Shown here piece after piece: positions 11,514-23,275 of a stretch of DNA of 64,000 nucleotides. The DNA comes from Brachionus manjavacas (Eukaryota > Rotifera > Eurotatoria > Ploima > Brachionidae), in NCBI GenBank assembly GCA_019054805.1, contig JAHQIY010000031.1, forward strand, positions 186,001 to 250,000. Reading direction: 5' to 3'. The translations under genes and the position numbers were made by a program. Numbering within the stretch: the stretch's first letter is position 1; each line of letters starts with the position of its first letter. The notes beneath the pieces were generated by a model that saw only the letters and a program-made list of their open reading frames with translations, was not told where the DNA came from and did no database searches.

Positions 11514-11779
11514 GCAGTTTTAATTAATTATGCAAAATTTTTTTTTCTTAATTAATAAACATGTGGTCCGTTAACAGCAACTTAGATATTGACTCGTTAT
11601 TTCTAGTTTACAAGTCAAAAACAAGATCTTATGGAGCAACTGATACTTTTGCGTAAAAGTTCATTAAATTCTCTACAAAATGGTCGGTGGTCGGCAGTTT
11701 TTAGATAATTCCTAATACCATCCGACCGCGGTCCGTGTTTTAGTAAAAAACAGGTGGTCCGTGTTTTAGCACAAGCCTG

Positions 11780-12890
11780 TACATTACTGATTCATGCCAA
11801 ATAGATAATGTTAAAAAAAAATTAATTGAAACACTAGATTTCATCACATCAGCTCTCAACAGAGGTTAAACTATCGATATTATATACATTGATTTTTTAA
11901 AAGCTTTTTCAACTTGTTTAGTAAACAAAAGATAATGTTGTACTTTTAAAAGTTTAGGATTTTATTCTTAATTTTTAGAATTTATCTAAAACAATTCTTG
12001 CAAAAGATCTAGGTGCTTATATTCAAAATGACTTGAAGTGCACTAACCAAGTAAAATATTGTACTAGTCGTGAAAAACGTATTTTAGATTCGATCCCTAA
12101 GAGCCTCTTAGCAATTGCTGAAACTAAGTTTCAGGAATTTAAACATTGGTACATTGAGAATACTTTACACAGCTCTGATTAGAATCTCATTTAGAAGTTG
12201 CCATTAGCCCATGGTGTCCGTATTTTGAAAAAGATATTTCCGTAATCGAGAAGGTCCAAAGAAGAACGACAAGAATAATCTTAATTCACTTAGAAAAAAT
12301 TACAAATCGAAAATTCTGGAAATGTTTTATTGTTTATTTAATTTTTTGTTTTTTGTACCGAGCTAGGGGCTCCTTTAGAGTAAATTAAAAAAAATCAAAA
12401 TCAAAATAAAAAAAAAAATTAAAGTTAATAAAATGAGATAAAAAAAATCAAAATAAAGTAAATAAGCCTAAAAAAAATAAAAGTTTAAAAGACATAGATT
12501 GCTACATGTGGCAAATGTTTACATAGTTCAAGTTACAGGAAAAGATAAGGAAATTGTAAGGTAACAAATACAAAATGGAGTTGGGTATTCAATATATCTC
12601 GATTCGAAGCCTTCTTTGTATTTTAACTCAAGTAATCAAAATATAAGAAGGATGAGAGGCGACTTAATTGAACTGTTTAAAATTATCAATAGATATGAAA
12701 CTATCAATTTCGAAAATGGCATTAATTTTTCTCGAAATCAGTCTACAATTAAATGGAACGCAACGATATTATTTCTTAACAAACCGAACAGTTAATGTTT
12801 TGAATAGCCCTCCTCAGTTCATCGTCAAATCTGAATCAATTGAAAAATTTAGAGTAAAGAATGAAAAAAATCAGTTTAAAATTTAAATAC
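11780..12890 (+). mobile_element. LINE-D: old LINE relic split by a LINE-C tail (left arm)
   Basis: The plus strand has weak LINE RT remnants: KKLIETLDFITSALN, TIDIIYIDFLKAFS, AISPWCPYFEKDISVIEKVQRRTTRII, and after an interruption NIRRMRGDLIELFKIINRY. The last two are the conserved C-terminal motifs of LINE ORF2. The 12,323-12,622 stretch between them is a foreign LINE-C 3' tail. There are many stops, so it is older than the other LINEs here. Confidence 0.7.
12323..12622 (-). mobile_element. LINE-C 3' tail inserted into LINE-D (left arm)
   Basis: On the minus strand it reads from TACAAAGAAGGCTTCGAATC through a T-rich 3' UTR to GGAGCCCCTAGCTCGGTAC and an A-rich end. This is the same 3' end as the LINE-C copy at 59,164-60,175 and the tail at 45,410-45,640. 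It is a severely 5'-truncated insertion that splits LINE-D between its RRTTRII and RRMRGDLIE motifs. Confidence 0.75.
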
Positions 12891-13756
12891 TTTTAATTTT
12901 TCATAATTTAATCACATATCTCGTGAATTTCAACATAAAAATTTAAAATAAAATTTAATCAGCAATTTGTGCTTAATCTATATCAATTTATGTCATATTA
13001 TAAGTTGATGACTTGAATAATTTATCAACTAGAACTTATTAAAATTCATTTTACCTTATTTGGTAATTTACAATTGCATCTTTATTCTTTTTAAGAATCT
13101 TGTCACGTACATAATTCAATATATAAGCAACTCTTTTTATTATTAAAATCATCTTATCATTAATAGAGAATTATTTACAACAATCATTTTATTGTCCCAT
13201 ATTACATTACATTTATAGTTGATCTTCACAATAATCATTTTTACTCTCTATAATACAAAGTTTTTATTTTTTTGGACCAAAAAAGGAACAAAAAAGGTTC
13301 TAACAAAAAGCAGTTTTTCTAAGCTTCAAAATTAACATAAAGAACAAAACTCTATTTGCATTGAAATTTGGACCTTTTACTATTAATTAAGTAAAAACGA
13401 GTTCATATAGAATTATATATTAAATGAAAGGTCTTGGACTCATCTTTCGGAAAAATTATTTAATTTTTTTGATTTCAAAATAAAAATGTCAATTTTGGCA
13501 AAAAGAAAATGTCTTTTTTTACAAAATTAACTTTACAAATAAATTTGCAACGATTATTTTTTAGCTAAAAAATATAAATGCATTTTCCTTTCGAAAACTG
13601 TTCATTAAACAGTATTTTTTTTTAATTTCTAACCACAACTACATTTTAAATATGTATTCAGATTTGACTTATTGATTTTTTAATTTTGCTAGTCCAAATA
13701 TCAAATCAATTGGTGCTGTGAAATTCAAATATACATCTAAAAAATATATAAAAATA
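12891..13756. other. AT-rich non-coding stretch (left arm); inner half is duplicated elsewhere
   Basis: No coding potential is recognised. From about 13,339 onwards it belongs to the repeat block that recurs outside the palindrome at 34,172-35,026; the outer part is unique apart from its mirror in the right arm. Confidence 0.6.
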
Positions 13757-14449
13757 TTTCCTTTTTTGATAAGTTAAAATTAAATTAAATATATTGGTCA
13801 GGTCGGGAAGGTGAACCATAGTTCACTTATTATGAGAAAAATTCTTTTTCTCGGGTTTAGTGAACTATTTGTTCACTGTTCCTAAATTAATAATAAAGGT
13901 AATATTGATAAATATAAATAAAATGACAAAATTTGAGAGATGGAAGAAATTGAGTATAAGCTGAGTAATTCAATTTATATAAAATGTCCACACATTTTTT
14001 GTATTAAGAACAGATTTAATAATAAACTATTTTTTGTTTTTACTTTTTATTATTCGCCAAATAGAGAACATTCTTTTGAAAATTTTTTTAATATCTCAAA
14101 GAGATGTTGACAATTTATTACAGGGGATGATCTTAATGCAGTTGAAGCACATATTTAGTATAACATTTAGTTAAGCTTTCGAATCTACTTAGCTCTTCAA
14201 ACCAAAAGTTAAGGTTTCTTAACTAATATCGATGAGTAAATCTCATAAAATATCATTAATATTGCTAAAGAAGTGTTCCTCTGAAACCATAAAAATCTTT
14301 TGTTCACCTAATTAAAAAATAGTTCGCAAATTCCAATTTTGGTTCACCTTTCCGTAAAGACAAAAATTAAGTAAACTCAAAGTTCACAATACCCGAGAAC
14401 AATAATTGTTCACATAATAAGTGAAATATGGTCACCTAGCCTATTAGAC
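13757..14449 (+). repeat. Repeat block copy 1 with MITE-like core (13,809-14,437)
   Basis: The core begins AGGTGAACCATAGTTCACTT and ends with the near inverse (ATAATAAGTGAAATATGGTCACCT at 14,415-14,437), so it has terminal inverted repeats of about 25 bp. Subterminal inverted repeats lie inside: CTCGGGTTTAGTGAACT near the start and AGTTCACAATACCCGAG near the end. There is no transposase. Flanks on both sides are shared with the other copies, so either the true ends lie further out or the copies spread as part of larger duplications. LINE-A begins directly after this copy. Confidence 0.65.
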
Positions 14450-14727
14450 TAAGTAGTAGTAGTAGTAGTATTTAATGCTATTGAGGAACGAAGTTCCTCA
14501 AGCAGTGACGACAGTAGACGTCCTGCTATAATAGCCTACGACCAGTTTATTAACAATTTAAAAAATAAAGTTAAGTTATAATAATAATAAAGGCTACAGC
14601 AGACTAACTGCGGAGCAATGCTATATCTAGCCTTGATATGGTAGCTGTCTGGTTTTAAAATATGTCTTAAAAGATTATGTTAATAATAAAAAAAAAAAAA
14701 AAAAAAAAAAATTTAATTTTGCTTGTT

Positions 14728-17700
14728 TCATAAAGGTTTGAGTAATTTGTCTATTCTTTTTTTAAATTTGTTGGTGTTTTTTGTAATCCTAGTCTCTAGA
14801 TCAAGTGAATTCCTGTATCCGGCTGTACGATTAACGAAAAAGTTGTGACGGACACCATAATTTCTTACCAGCTGCCTCTCTATGGCAAGATGATTATTTC
14901 TGGTACGACCCGCTGGACTGTCCAGTCTATTTGATGCCAAAATTTGGATGCCATTTATGAAATGTACTCGGTCATGTCCATGCTGAATCTTATGGAGCTG
15001 GATGAGATCGCCACGTTTACGTCGGTCCTCAAGTGTCGTCCATCCGAGGGCCTCTCTTCTCTCCACGTTCTGCTTCGATTTGAGCTCTGGCACGAGCTTG
15101 GAGAACCTCTTCTGGACCTTTTCGAGTACGTCAATATCACCACGTCGGTACGGGTTCCAGGCTGCTACTGCAAACTCAAGGTAAGGTCGATTTATAGAGC
15201 AAATTGACCAAGAACTGTGAGAAGTGGTTAAAGGTGTTCTTGATGCGGCATGCCATCATTGTTGCTCTTGCCGCTGCACGTTTAGCTTGCTCACCCGGTT
15301 TGAGATCGCTGGTGATAATGATGCCAAGATCGCGTTCTTGCTTGGTCTTTACGAGGACATGGTCTCCAAGATGGTAGTCATTGCACTTGTTTTTAGCACC
15401 AAGATGCATAACAACGCACATTTCTTCATTGAAACTTGTTTGCCACATATTTGACCATTCTAACAAATTGTCGAGATCTCTTTGAAGATTATTTATATCC
15501 TCGTCAGGTTGAACTGCCTTCAAGAGCTTACTATCATCCGCAAATAGTTTGCAAATAGAGCTGCACACTTCTGGCATGTCATTTATAAAAATGACAAAGA
15601 GAAGAGGGCCTAGGACTGACCCTTGTGGAACGCCACTCGTCGCCGGTATCCAATCCGACACTACATCTCCAACAACAACCCGCTGCTTACGATCACTCAA
15701 GAAGGCACGTATCCATTTGATGATCAAAATGGGAAGACCATACGCAGCCAATTTGATGAGTAGCAACTCATGTGACACCTTATCGAACGCCTTCTCAAAA
15801 TCGAGATAGATGACGTCAGTTGGTATCCTACGACTCGTGCAATCCGTCAAGAAATCGACTGTCTCAAGTAGATTTGTCACACATGCCTTGTGCATCACAA
15901 ATACGTGCTGCTTCTCAGAAATGAGATTGTGCTTGTCGAGATGCTTGACAATGTAGTCCTTAATGAGCGACTCAAGTACCTTGCATGGTACCGACGTGAG
16001 TGATACAGGGCGGTAGTTGCTAACTGTGGTTCTAGAACCCTTTTTATGTATTGGTGATATATTTGCCACTTTCAATTCGACCGCTAAAGTTTAAGAACGC
16101 AACGATTGTACAAAGATGGTCTTAAGTGGTCCAGCCAAAACCTCGGCACACATCTTGAGTGCGTGTGTGGCCACCTGGTCAATACCCGCTGACTTGTCGC
16201 TCCTCAAGTTCTTTAGCTTGGCCATTACTTTACCCGGTGTAACGATATCCTCAATGACAAACGCTGAATCCGGAATAGCACGAACACTAAAGCTCTCTTT
16301 GGCTCTTAAGACCGCTTCTCTTGTCGTTGGCGGATCGAATACAGAGAAGAAGAACTGGTTGAGCTTGATACATATGCCTGCTCTGTCTGTGACAAACGTA
16401 CCGTCTTAGTCCTTTAATGCTGCTATGGTCTCTCTGGTGGCATATCGGCGGTTCATGTATGAATAGAGCAGCTTCGGGTTCTTTTTTGCATCCTGCACAA
16501 GCTTCAGCTCATACTCGACGACACTCTTTTTAACTACGACCCTCACCAGCTTACAAAACGTCTTATGCTTTTTGGCTAGCTGCTCATTGCTCTTTTCGAT
16601 TCTTTTACAAATAAAAAGGCGTCTCTTGCGTCTAACTAGGACAGCAATACGGCTATTCCACCACGGCGGTGTAACATTAAGTGGTCTTGGCCAGCGTTTC
16701 TTGACGAAGCGTTCAGAGGCCAAACCGAAAGCTCCTAAGAACGTTGTGTAGCGGTCATGCGTCGATTTCGTACCAAACGCGGCGCTCCAGTCAAACTCTT
16801 TGAAGAACTTGTTCATCGATTCATAATCACCGTTTCTCCAGTTGTATCTTCTGCTGTCAAATGCTTGCGTTCTTTCGACACGTGCAAATAGCCGAAAACG
16901 TAAGCTAACGTAGCTTCTTGTGACACTCGTGTCTAGTGGTGGTCCTAACTCTACCTCGGACATTCGATTTGGATTACTCACAAGCACTAAGTCCAGAAGT
17001 TACTTAAATTACCACTATTGGCAAAAGTCTTACTTGTAACCAGCTGCTCAAGACTAGAGTAACCAATTGCACTGCTGATGTACGCACTGGTCGGTGAATC
17101 GCTTGCGAAAACTGGTGCACCAAACTCGTTCCATTCGATGTCCGGCAGGTTGAAATCGCCCATCAAAATGACACTCGAAATATCCTTGCTATTAAGTAGA
17201 CGTTTAGCTGTTTCAAGTGAACGTACAATACCAATATCGATACAACTCGGATCATTGGTCTTGCTCTGCGGTGGTGGTCTATAGATGCAACCAACTAGAA
17301 GAGGTTTATCTTCGTTCAAACTGATGGTCACCCATATTTGTTCACAGTCGGTACCGAGAAATGACTCATTTGAAGCTGCAAACGCTTTACACAACTATTC
17401 ACGTAGATACAAACACCACCGCCTCTCTTATCGCCCTTTCTGTCGGTTCTAAAGAGCTTGTAGCCATCTAACTCTGAAGCTGAGCTTGAATCGAACCAAG
17501 TTTCAGTGATGCCAATAAAATTTGGTTCTAAACTGGCTGCCACCGATTCAAGCAAACGAATCTTGTTGTTGAGGCTGGTCGCATTGGTATACCAGAAATC
17601 TAAAACTCCTTGTTGGTCATGACAAGATCCAGTGGTCGAGATTTGAGACATTGTATCGTCATTAGGGATATGAAATATTGACGAATCAGGCGAACAGTGC

Positions 17701-17828
17701 GTTGACTGAGATGAAGCTAATGAGGTGTATTCCGACACTTCCGAGCACTCATGGACTTGGTCACATTCCATTCTAACCAGCGAACTATCGAGACCACATG
17801 AGGCCATGGTCTCTCCACTTGGATTCAT
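14728..17828 (-). pseudogene. LINE-A ORF2: endonuclease-reverse transcriptase (broken)
   Basis: ORF2 starts at ATG 17,828, six bases after the ORF1 stop. The N-terminus is an apurinic-type endonuclease: WYTNATSLNNKI, NFIGITETWF, GGGVCIYV, VGCIYRPPP and MGDFNLPDIEW. The linker has DSRRYNWRNGDYESM. The RT (16,075-15,180) holds NYRPVSLTSV, DVIYLDFEKAFDKVSHELLL, ATSGVPQGSVLGPLLFVIFIND and catalytic FADD. The C-terminal domain holds NVERREALGWTTLEDRRKRGDLI. Frameshifts lie near 17,390, 16,990 and 15,180. A stop lies at about 16,406, followed by a degraded stretch to 16,080. Domain order and motifs fit the CR1/jockey group. Confidence 0.88.
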
Positions 17829-17833
17829 TCTTT

Positions 17834-18431
17834 GCTAGCGTTGCTCAATTGTGGAGACCACCATTCTGAGCTCACCATTTCGAATACCCCAGAATCGTTT
17901 CTTACCATCATTACCGGTATCAAACTTGAGTTCGAGTCCGTTTATGGTCGCCGATTCCTTAAGTTTTGCATTTCTAGTGTCACGTTCCTCTCGAAGTTTT
18001 TTGTCAGCCGCTCTTTCACTTGGCGTGCGGTCCTCGTTAATGTAGACCTTTTTGTACTTCTCATTCTCACTTTCACGTAACTATTTTGCGTTACGTAGTA
18101 TTGCCATTTTGGCGTCAACTGACTCCATTTCCAAAACAATCAGGACTCGTTCGCTCATCGTATTTCGCGCATTTGCTGTGTTACCTGTTGTTTGACCTCT
18201 GATACGCCTTGTCTTAATTAGCCTGCTCTCAGCGACCCCAATCTCACTCGTTAGACTCTTTACCAAAGCATCATCACCTCCGTCCGTACATAACTCAGCC
18301 GGTATAGCCGCTATGACGTTATTTGCTCGCTCGGCTTTCTTTTTCATCTCGTTTGCCATCGTGGCCATCATTGCAACCGCCTTTTTATCCTTGTGAACTT
18401 CGCCAGCTAATAAAGAAAACGCTTCCTCCAT
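17834..18431 (-). pseudogene. LINE-A ORF1
   Basis: It starts MEEAFSLLAGEVHKDKKAVA and runs through a helical region with SRLIKTRRIRGQTTG, MSERVLIVLEMES, one in-frame TAG near 18,081, then KVYINEDRTPSERAADKKLR and a C-terminal KRFWGIRNGELRMVV. The INEDRTPSERA...LREERD pattern is the conserved C-terminal module of LINE ORF1 proteins that bind RNA. There is no zinc knuckle. The stop overlaps the ORF2 start region, as is usual for LINEs. The AT-rich 5' leader reaches the start of repeat-block copy 2 at 18,533. Confidence 0.75.
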
Positions 18432-18532
18432 TTGTTTTAAAAATGTCAAATTTATGCAAATTATTATATTAATTAATGAAATTAAATTATTCAATTATTT
18501 TATTTAAAATACTAATGATATTATAAAATATC

Positions 18533-19102
18533 ATATTTCCTTTTTTGATAAGTTAAAATTAAATTAAATATATTGGTCAGGTCGGGAAGGTGAACCATAG
18601 TTCACTTATTATGAGAAAAATTCTTTTTCTCGGGTTTAGTGAACTATTTGTTCACTGTTCCTAAATTAATAATAAAGGTAATATTGATAAATATAAATAA
18701 AATGACAAAATTTGAGAGATGGAAGAAATTGAGTATAAGCTGAGTAATTCAATTTATATAAAATGTCCACACATTTTTTGTATTAAGAACAGATTTAATA
18801 ATAAACTATTTTTTGTTTTTACTTTTTATTATTCGCCAAATAGTGTACATTCTTTTGAAAATTTTTTTTTAATATCTCAAAGAGATGTTGACAATTTATT
18901 ACAGGGGATGATCTTAATGCAGTTGAAGCACATATTTAGTATAACATTTAGTTAAGCTTTCGAATCTACTTAGCTCTTCAAACCAAATGTTAAGGTTTCT
19001 TAACTAATATCGATGAGTAAATCTCATAAAATATCATTAATATTGCTCACATAATAAATTGTTCACATAATAAGTGAAATATGGTCACCTAGCCTACTAG
19101 AC
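18533..19102 (+). repeat. Repeat block copy 2 with MITE-like core (18,588-19,090)
   Basis: It is identical to copy 1 for about 300 bases from its left end (TTTCCTTTTTTGATAAG...), then differs slightly. It lacks about 120 bases of the right half of the core and ends with the same GTCACCTAGCCT and a common AGACT. It matches the right arm (19,518-19,980) better than copy 1 does in its distal half, so it is the true mirror partner at the palindrome centre. Confidence 0.7.
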
Positions 19103-19517
19103 TTAATAAAATAAACATAAAAAAATATTAAACAAAATGCAAAATATTTTTTCTTATCTTATTTAATTTTCTCATTTAAAAAAAGAAAACAAGATAGATT
19201 ATCATTAGTATTTAAATTTATAGATCATTTTTGCTTGAAAAAAGGTCATTTTTTTTCTTGAATAAAAATTTATTTTTAGTACAAAAATCTTGGTTTTAAT
19301 TCTAAATATTGCTTGATGCTCAATAAAAGATCATTTTTTCTCAAAAAGAAATAATTCTGCTAAATAAAAGATCATTTTAATTATAAAATCTTTATAAAAA
19401 AAGCAGGCTATTGAAAAACCAAAATGCAAAGATGAAATTATGGAAGAAAAAATAATTTTTGCTCAAAATAAGAAGTTGGATATTCGAATCAAGATATATC
19501 GAATATCAAACTATAAA
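19103..19517. other. Unique spacer at the centre of the palindrome
   Basis: The spacer is AT-rich and non-coding. It contains three or more degenerate direct repeats of AAAAGATCATTTTT (around 19,225, 19,328 and 19,366). Ten bases from the right arm edge there is a small hairpin: GATATTCGA (19,479-19,487) and its inverse TCGAATATC (19,499-19,507) with an 11-base loop. Confidence 0.6.
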
Positions 19518-20397
19518 CCTTAAATTTTGGTTTGAAGAGCTAAGTAGATTCGAAAGCTTAACTAAATGTTATACTAAATATGTGCTTCAACTGCATTAAG
19601 ATCATCCCCTGTAATAAATTGTCAACATCTCTTTGAGATATTAAAAAAAAATTTTCAAAAGAATGTACACTATTTGGCGAATAATAAAAAGTAAAAACAA
19701 AAAATAGTTTATTATTAAATCTGTTCTTAATACAAAAAATGTGTGGACATTTTATATAAATTGAATTACTCAGCTTATACTCAATTTCTTCCATCTCTCA
19801 AATTTTGTCATTTTATTTATATTTATCAATATTACCTTTATTATTAATTTAGGAACAGTGAACAAATAGTTCACTAAACCCGAGAAAAAGAATTTTTCTC
19901 ATAATAAGTGAACTATGGTTCACCTTCCCGACCTGACCAATATATTTAATTTAATTTTAACTTATCAAAAAAGGAAATATTTTTATATATTTTTTAGATG
20001 TATATTTGAATTTCACAGCACCAATTGATTTGATATTTGGACTAGCAAAATTAAAAAATCAATAAGTCAAATCTGAATACATATTTAAAATGTAGTTGTG
20101 GTTAGAAATTAAAAAAAAATACTGTTTAATGAACAGTTTTCGAAAGGAAAAAATGCATTTATATTTTTTAGCTAAAAAATAATCGTTGCAAATTTATTTG
20201 TAAAGTTAATTTTGTAAAAAAAGACATTTTCTTTTTGCCAAAATTGACATTTTTATTTTGAAATCAAAAAAATTAAATAATTTTTCCGAAAGATGAGTCC
20301 AAGACCTTTCATTTAATATATAATTCTATATGAACTCGTTTTTACTTAATTAATAGTAAAAGGTCCAAATTTCAATGCAAATAGAGTTTTGTTCTTT
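19518..20397 (-). repeat. Repeat block copy 3 (inner end of right arm)
   Basis: It is an inverted copy of the block; the MITE-like core is at 19,543-19,926 and is truncated on the inner side. The stretch 19,543-20,397 recurs in direct orientation at 34,172-35,026 with a constant offset of 14,629. Confidence 0.75.
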
Positions 20398-20849
20398 ATG
20401 TTAATTTTGAAGCTTAGAAAAACTGCTTTTTGTTAGAACCTTTTTGTTCCTTTTTTGGTCCAAAAAAATAAAAACTTTGTATTATAGAGAGTAAAAATGA
20501 TTATTGTGAAGATCAACTATAAATGTAATGTAATATGGGACAATAAAATGATTGTTGTAAATAATTCTCTATTAATGATAAGATGATTTTAATAATAAAA
20601 AGAGTTGCTTATATATTGAATTATGTACGTGACAAGATTCTTAAAAAGAATAAAGATGCAATTGTAAATTACCAAATAAGGTAAAATGAATTTTAATAAG
20701 TTCTAGTTGATAAATTATTCAAGTCATCAACTTATAATATGACATAAATTGATATAGATTAAGCACAAATTGCTGATTAAATTTTATTTTAAATTTTTAT
20801 GTTGAAATTCACGAGATATGTGATTAAATTATGAAAAATTAAAAGTATT

Positions 20850-21960
20850 TAAATTTTAAACTGATTTTTTTTCATTCTTTACTCTAAATTTTTCAATTGA
20901 TTCAGATTTGACGATGAACTGAGGAGGGCTATTCAAAACATTAACTGTTCGGTTTGTTAAGAAATAATATCGTTGCGTTCCATTTAATTGTAGACTGATT
21001 TCGAGAAAAATTAATGCCATTTTCGAAATTGATAGTTTCATATCTATTGATAATTTTAAACAGTTCAATTAAGTCGCCTCTCATCCTTCTTATATTTTGA
21101 TTACTTGAGTTAAAATACAAAGAAGGCTTCGAATCGAGATATATTGAATACCCAACTCCATTTTGTATTTGTTACCTTACAATTTCCTTATCTTTTCCTG
21201 TAACTTGAACTATGTAAACATTTGCCACATGTAGCAATCTATGTCTTTTAAACTTTTATTTTTTTTAGGCTTATTTACTTTATTTTGATTTTTTTTTATC
21301 TCATTTTATTAACTTTAATTTTTTTTTTTATTTTGATTTTGATTTTTTTTAATTTACTCTAAAGGAGCCCCTAGCTCGGTACAAAAAACAAAAAATTAAA
21401 TAAACAATAAAACATTTCCAGAATTTTCGATTTGTAATTTTTTCTAAGTGAATTAAGATTATTCTTGTCGTTCTTCTTTGGACCTTCTCGATTACGGAAA
21501 TATCTTTTTCAAAATACGGACACCATGGGCTAATGGCAACTTCTAAATGAGATTCTAATCAGAGCTGTGTAAAGTATTCTCAATGTACCAATGTTTAAAT
21601 TCCTGAAACTTAGTTTCAGCAATTGCTAAGAGGCTCTTAGGGATCGAATCTAAAATACGTTTTTCACGACTAGTACAATATTTTACTTGGTTAGTGCACT
21701 TCAAGTCATTTTGAATATAAGCACCTAGATCTTTTGCAAGAATTGTTTTAGATAAATTCTAAAAATTAAGAATAAAATCCTAAACTTTTAAAAAGTACAA
21801 CATTATCTTTTGTTTACTAAACAAGTTGAAAAAGCTTTTAAAAAATCAATGTATATAATATCGATAGTTTAACCTCTGTTGAGAGCTGATGTGATGAAAT
21901 CTAGTGTTTCAATTAATTTTTTTTTAACATTATCTATTTGGCATGAATCAGTAATGTACA
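20850..21960 (-). mobile_element. LINE-D relic split by a LINE-C tail (right arm)
   Basis: This is the mirror of 11,780-12,890. C-terminal LINE ORF2 motifs (RRMRGDLIELFKI; WCPYFEKDISVIEKVQRR) lie on the minus strand on either side of the 21,114-21,413 insertion. Confidence 0.7.
21114..21413 (+). mobile_element. LINE-C 3' tail inserted into LINE-D (right arm)
   Basis: This is the mirror of 12,323-12,622. It starts AATACAAAGAAGGCTTCGAA and ends AGGAGCCCCTAGCTCGGTAC followed by an A-rich tail. Confidence 0.75.
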
Positions 21961-22224
21961 GGCTTGTGCTAAAACACGGACCACCTGTTTTTTACTAAAA
22001 CACGGACCGCGGTCGGATGGTATTAGGAATTATCTAAAAACTGCCGACCACCGACCATTTTGTAGAGAATTTAATGAACTTTTACGCAAAAGTATCAGTT
22101 GCTCCATAAGATCTTGTTTTTGACTTGTAAACTAGAAATAACGAGTCAATATCTAAGTTGCTGTTAACGGACCACATGTTTATTAATTAAGAAAAAAAAA
22201 TTTTGCATAATTAATTAAAACTGC

Positions 22225-23071
22225 ATGCCTGAAATGACTGACATCAAAACGGTCGATAAAGATCGTTTGGAAGCCCAAGTTACTGTCAAGAGCCTCGACC
22301 AATGGCTCTTTGAGCTAAAAGAAAGAGTTGTAAACTGGATGAAACAATCACAGCAAAAGATAATATTTTAACAGGACTAACTGCCCGGATCGAGGAGCTT
22401 GAAAAGAAACACGTGTCAGATGAAACGGCAACTGGGTATCCGAGTTCGACGACGAGGATCAATTTCGCTTCTATTGCCCAACAGCTCAATAAACCTGGCT
22501 CTATCCTGTACAACGCCGCCGTAAAATCAGTGAAAAACAACGAAGTTTTAACTGAAAAAAGGTCGAAAAATATTATTGTAGTCGGTATCCCAAACTCAAA
22601 AAAAGAAACGGTAGCAGAAAGAAAAAAGCAAGACGAAGAAGAATTTATCACGTAGTTGTTAAATCTACGTACCGTATCAGCCCAAAAAACAAGAACCAGA
22701 CCACATTAGTGGAATCTGAGCCGCTAGTGGTAGAGTTTGACGATGAGACCTCACGAAATTCTATTCTACGCGCCGGTAACGACTTAAAAGATACAGAAGA
22801 CTACAAGAAAGTCTTCTTTCGCCCGGACAGAACACAGACTGAACAATCCGACTTTAATAAATTAGTAGAAGAAAAAAACGCCTCAAACGAAGATTTGAAA
22901 CGGGATAACTTGCACAGCCAGCCCTTTCGATTTATTATCCGAGCCGATAGAGTCGTCTGCATCGACACAACCAAGACCAAAACTGTCAACAGTTATACGG
23001 TTCACCCTTTCGTCCCCTACCGAGTCGCAAAGTTGGCAAGAGCCGGCGAATACACCACCGACAGCCAATAA
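22225..23071 (+). mobile_element. LINE-E ORF1 fragment (right arm)
   Basis: This is the mirror of 10,667-11,513. ATG at 22,225 opens MPEMTDIKTVDKDRLEAQ. The coiled coil and RRM-like part (NIIVVGIPNSK) and the C-terminal part (FRPDRTQTEQSDF, FRFIIRADRVV) lie in three successive frames, with shifts near 22,330 and 22,645. The upstream 22,000 region has a twice-repeated CTAAAACACGGACC motif, perhaps part of the LINE 5' UTR. Confidence 0.7.
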
Positions 23072-23275
23072 TTCCCAACACTCGCCCTGCCCAAATAAAT
23101 CTATGCAAAATCAGTCAAAAATAAAAATTTATTACACAATTGCCACTTCTTTAAACAGAGAAAAGCACACAGAGTTGGAAAGTTTCGCAATTAGCAAGAT
23201 GATTTAATTTATTTCCAAGATGGGAATTAAGTTAATTATTGTTTACATAATTGCTGAAATATTTTCTTTTTTTTT

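Larger units (their letters stand above)
1..14200 (+). repeat. Left arm of a ~14.2-kb inverted duplication (palindrome)
   Basis: The whole stretch is the reverse complement of about 19,518-33,723. Base 1 pairs with 33,723, and near the inner end 12,668 pairs with 21,068, so the coordinate sum drifts only from 33,724 to about 33,740 and back to 33,736 over 14 kb. Every reading frame in one arm has its mirror in the other. The differences seen by eye are few and mainly run-length changes in homopolymers. The arm starts before the window, so its outer boundary is unseen. Its inner end is around 14,200, where the right arm stops matching. An assembly fold-back is possible, but the extra 4.8 kb on the left inner side and the non-identical bases argue for a real structure. 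Confidence 0.93.
14450..18532 (-). mobile_element. LINE-A: near full-length CR1/jockey-type LINE
   Basis: On the minus strand it carries ORF1 (18,431-17,834) and ORF2 (17,828-14,728: endonuclease, RT, C-terminal domain), then a 3' UTR of about 280 bp. The 3' end is a short TAC/CTA triplet run (14,451-14,470 on the plus strand as TAG repeats) rather than a poly-A tail; the A-run at 14,690-14,712 is on the wrong strand to be the tail. It lies exactly between repeat-block copies 1 and 2. It is absent from the right arm, so it inserted in, or was lost from, only one arm. Several frameshifts and stops show that it is inactive. Confidence 0.88.

Noticed and set aside
14690-14712. Poly-A run near the 3' end of LINE-A taken as its tail
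   Set aside because: On the element's own strand it is poly-T and lies inside the 3' UTR; the true end is the triplet repeat at 14,451-14,470.
18719-18955. 78-aa frame (MEEIEYKL...) repeated identically at 19,558-19,794
   Set aside because: It is identical only because both lie in the repeat block; the third copy at 13,940 does not keep the frame, and it has no recognisable domain.
19220-19400. CRISPR-like or satellite array in the palindrome spacer
   Set aside because: The AAAAGATCATTTTT words are few, unevenly spaced and degenerate; this is ordinary AT-rich slippage.
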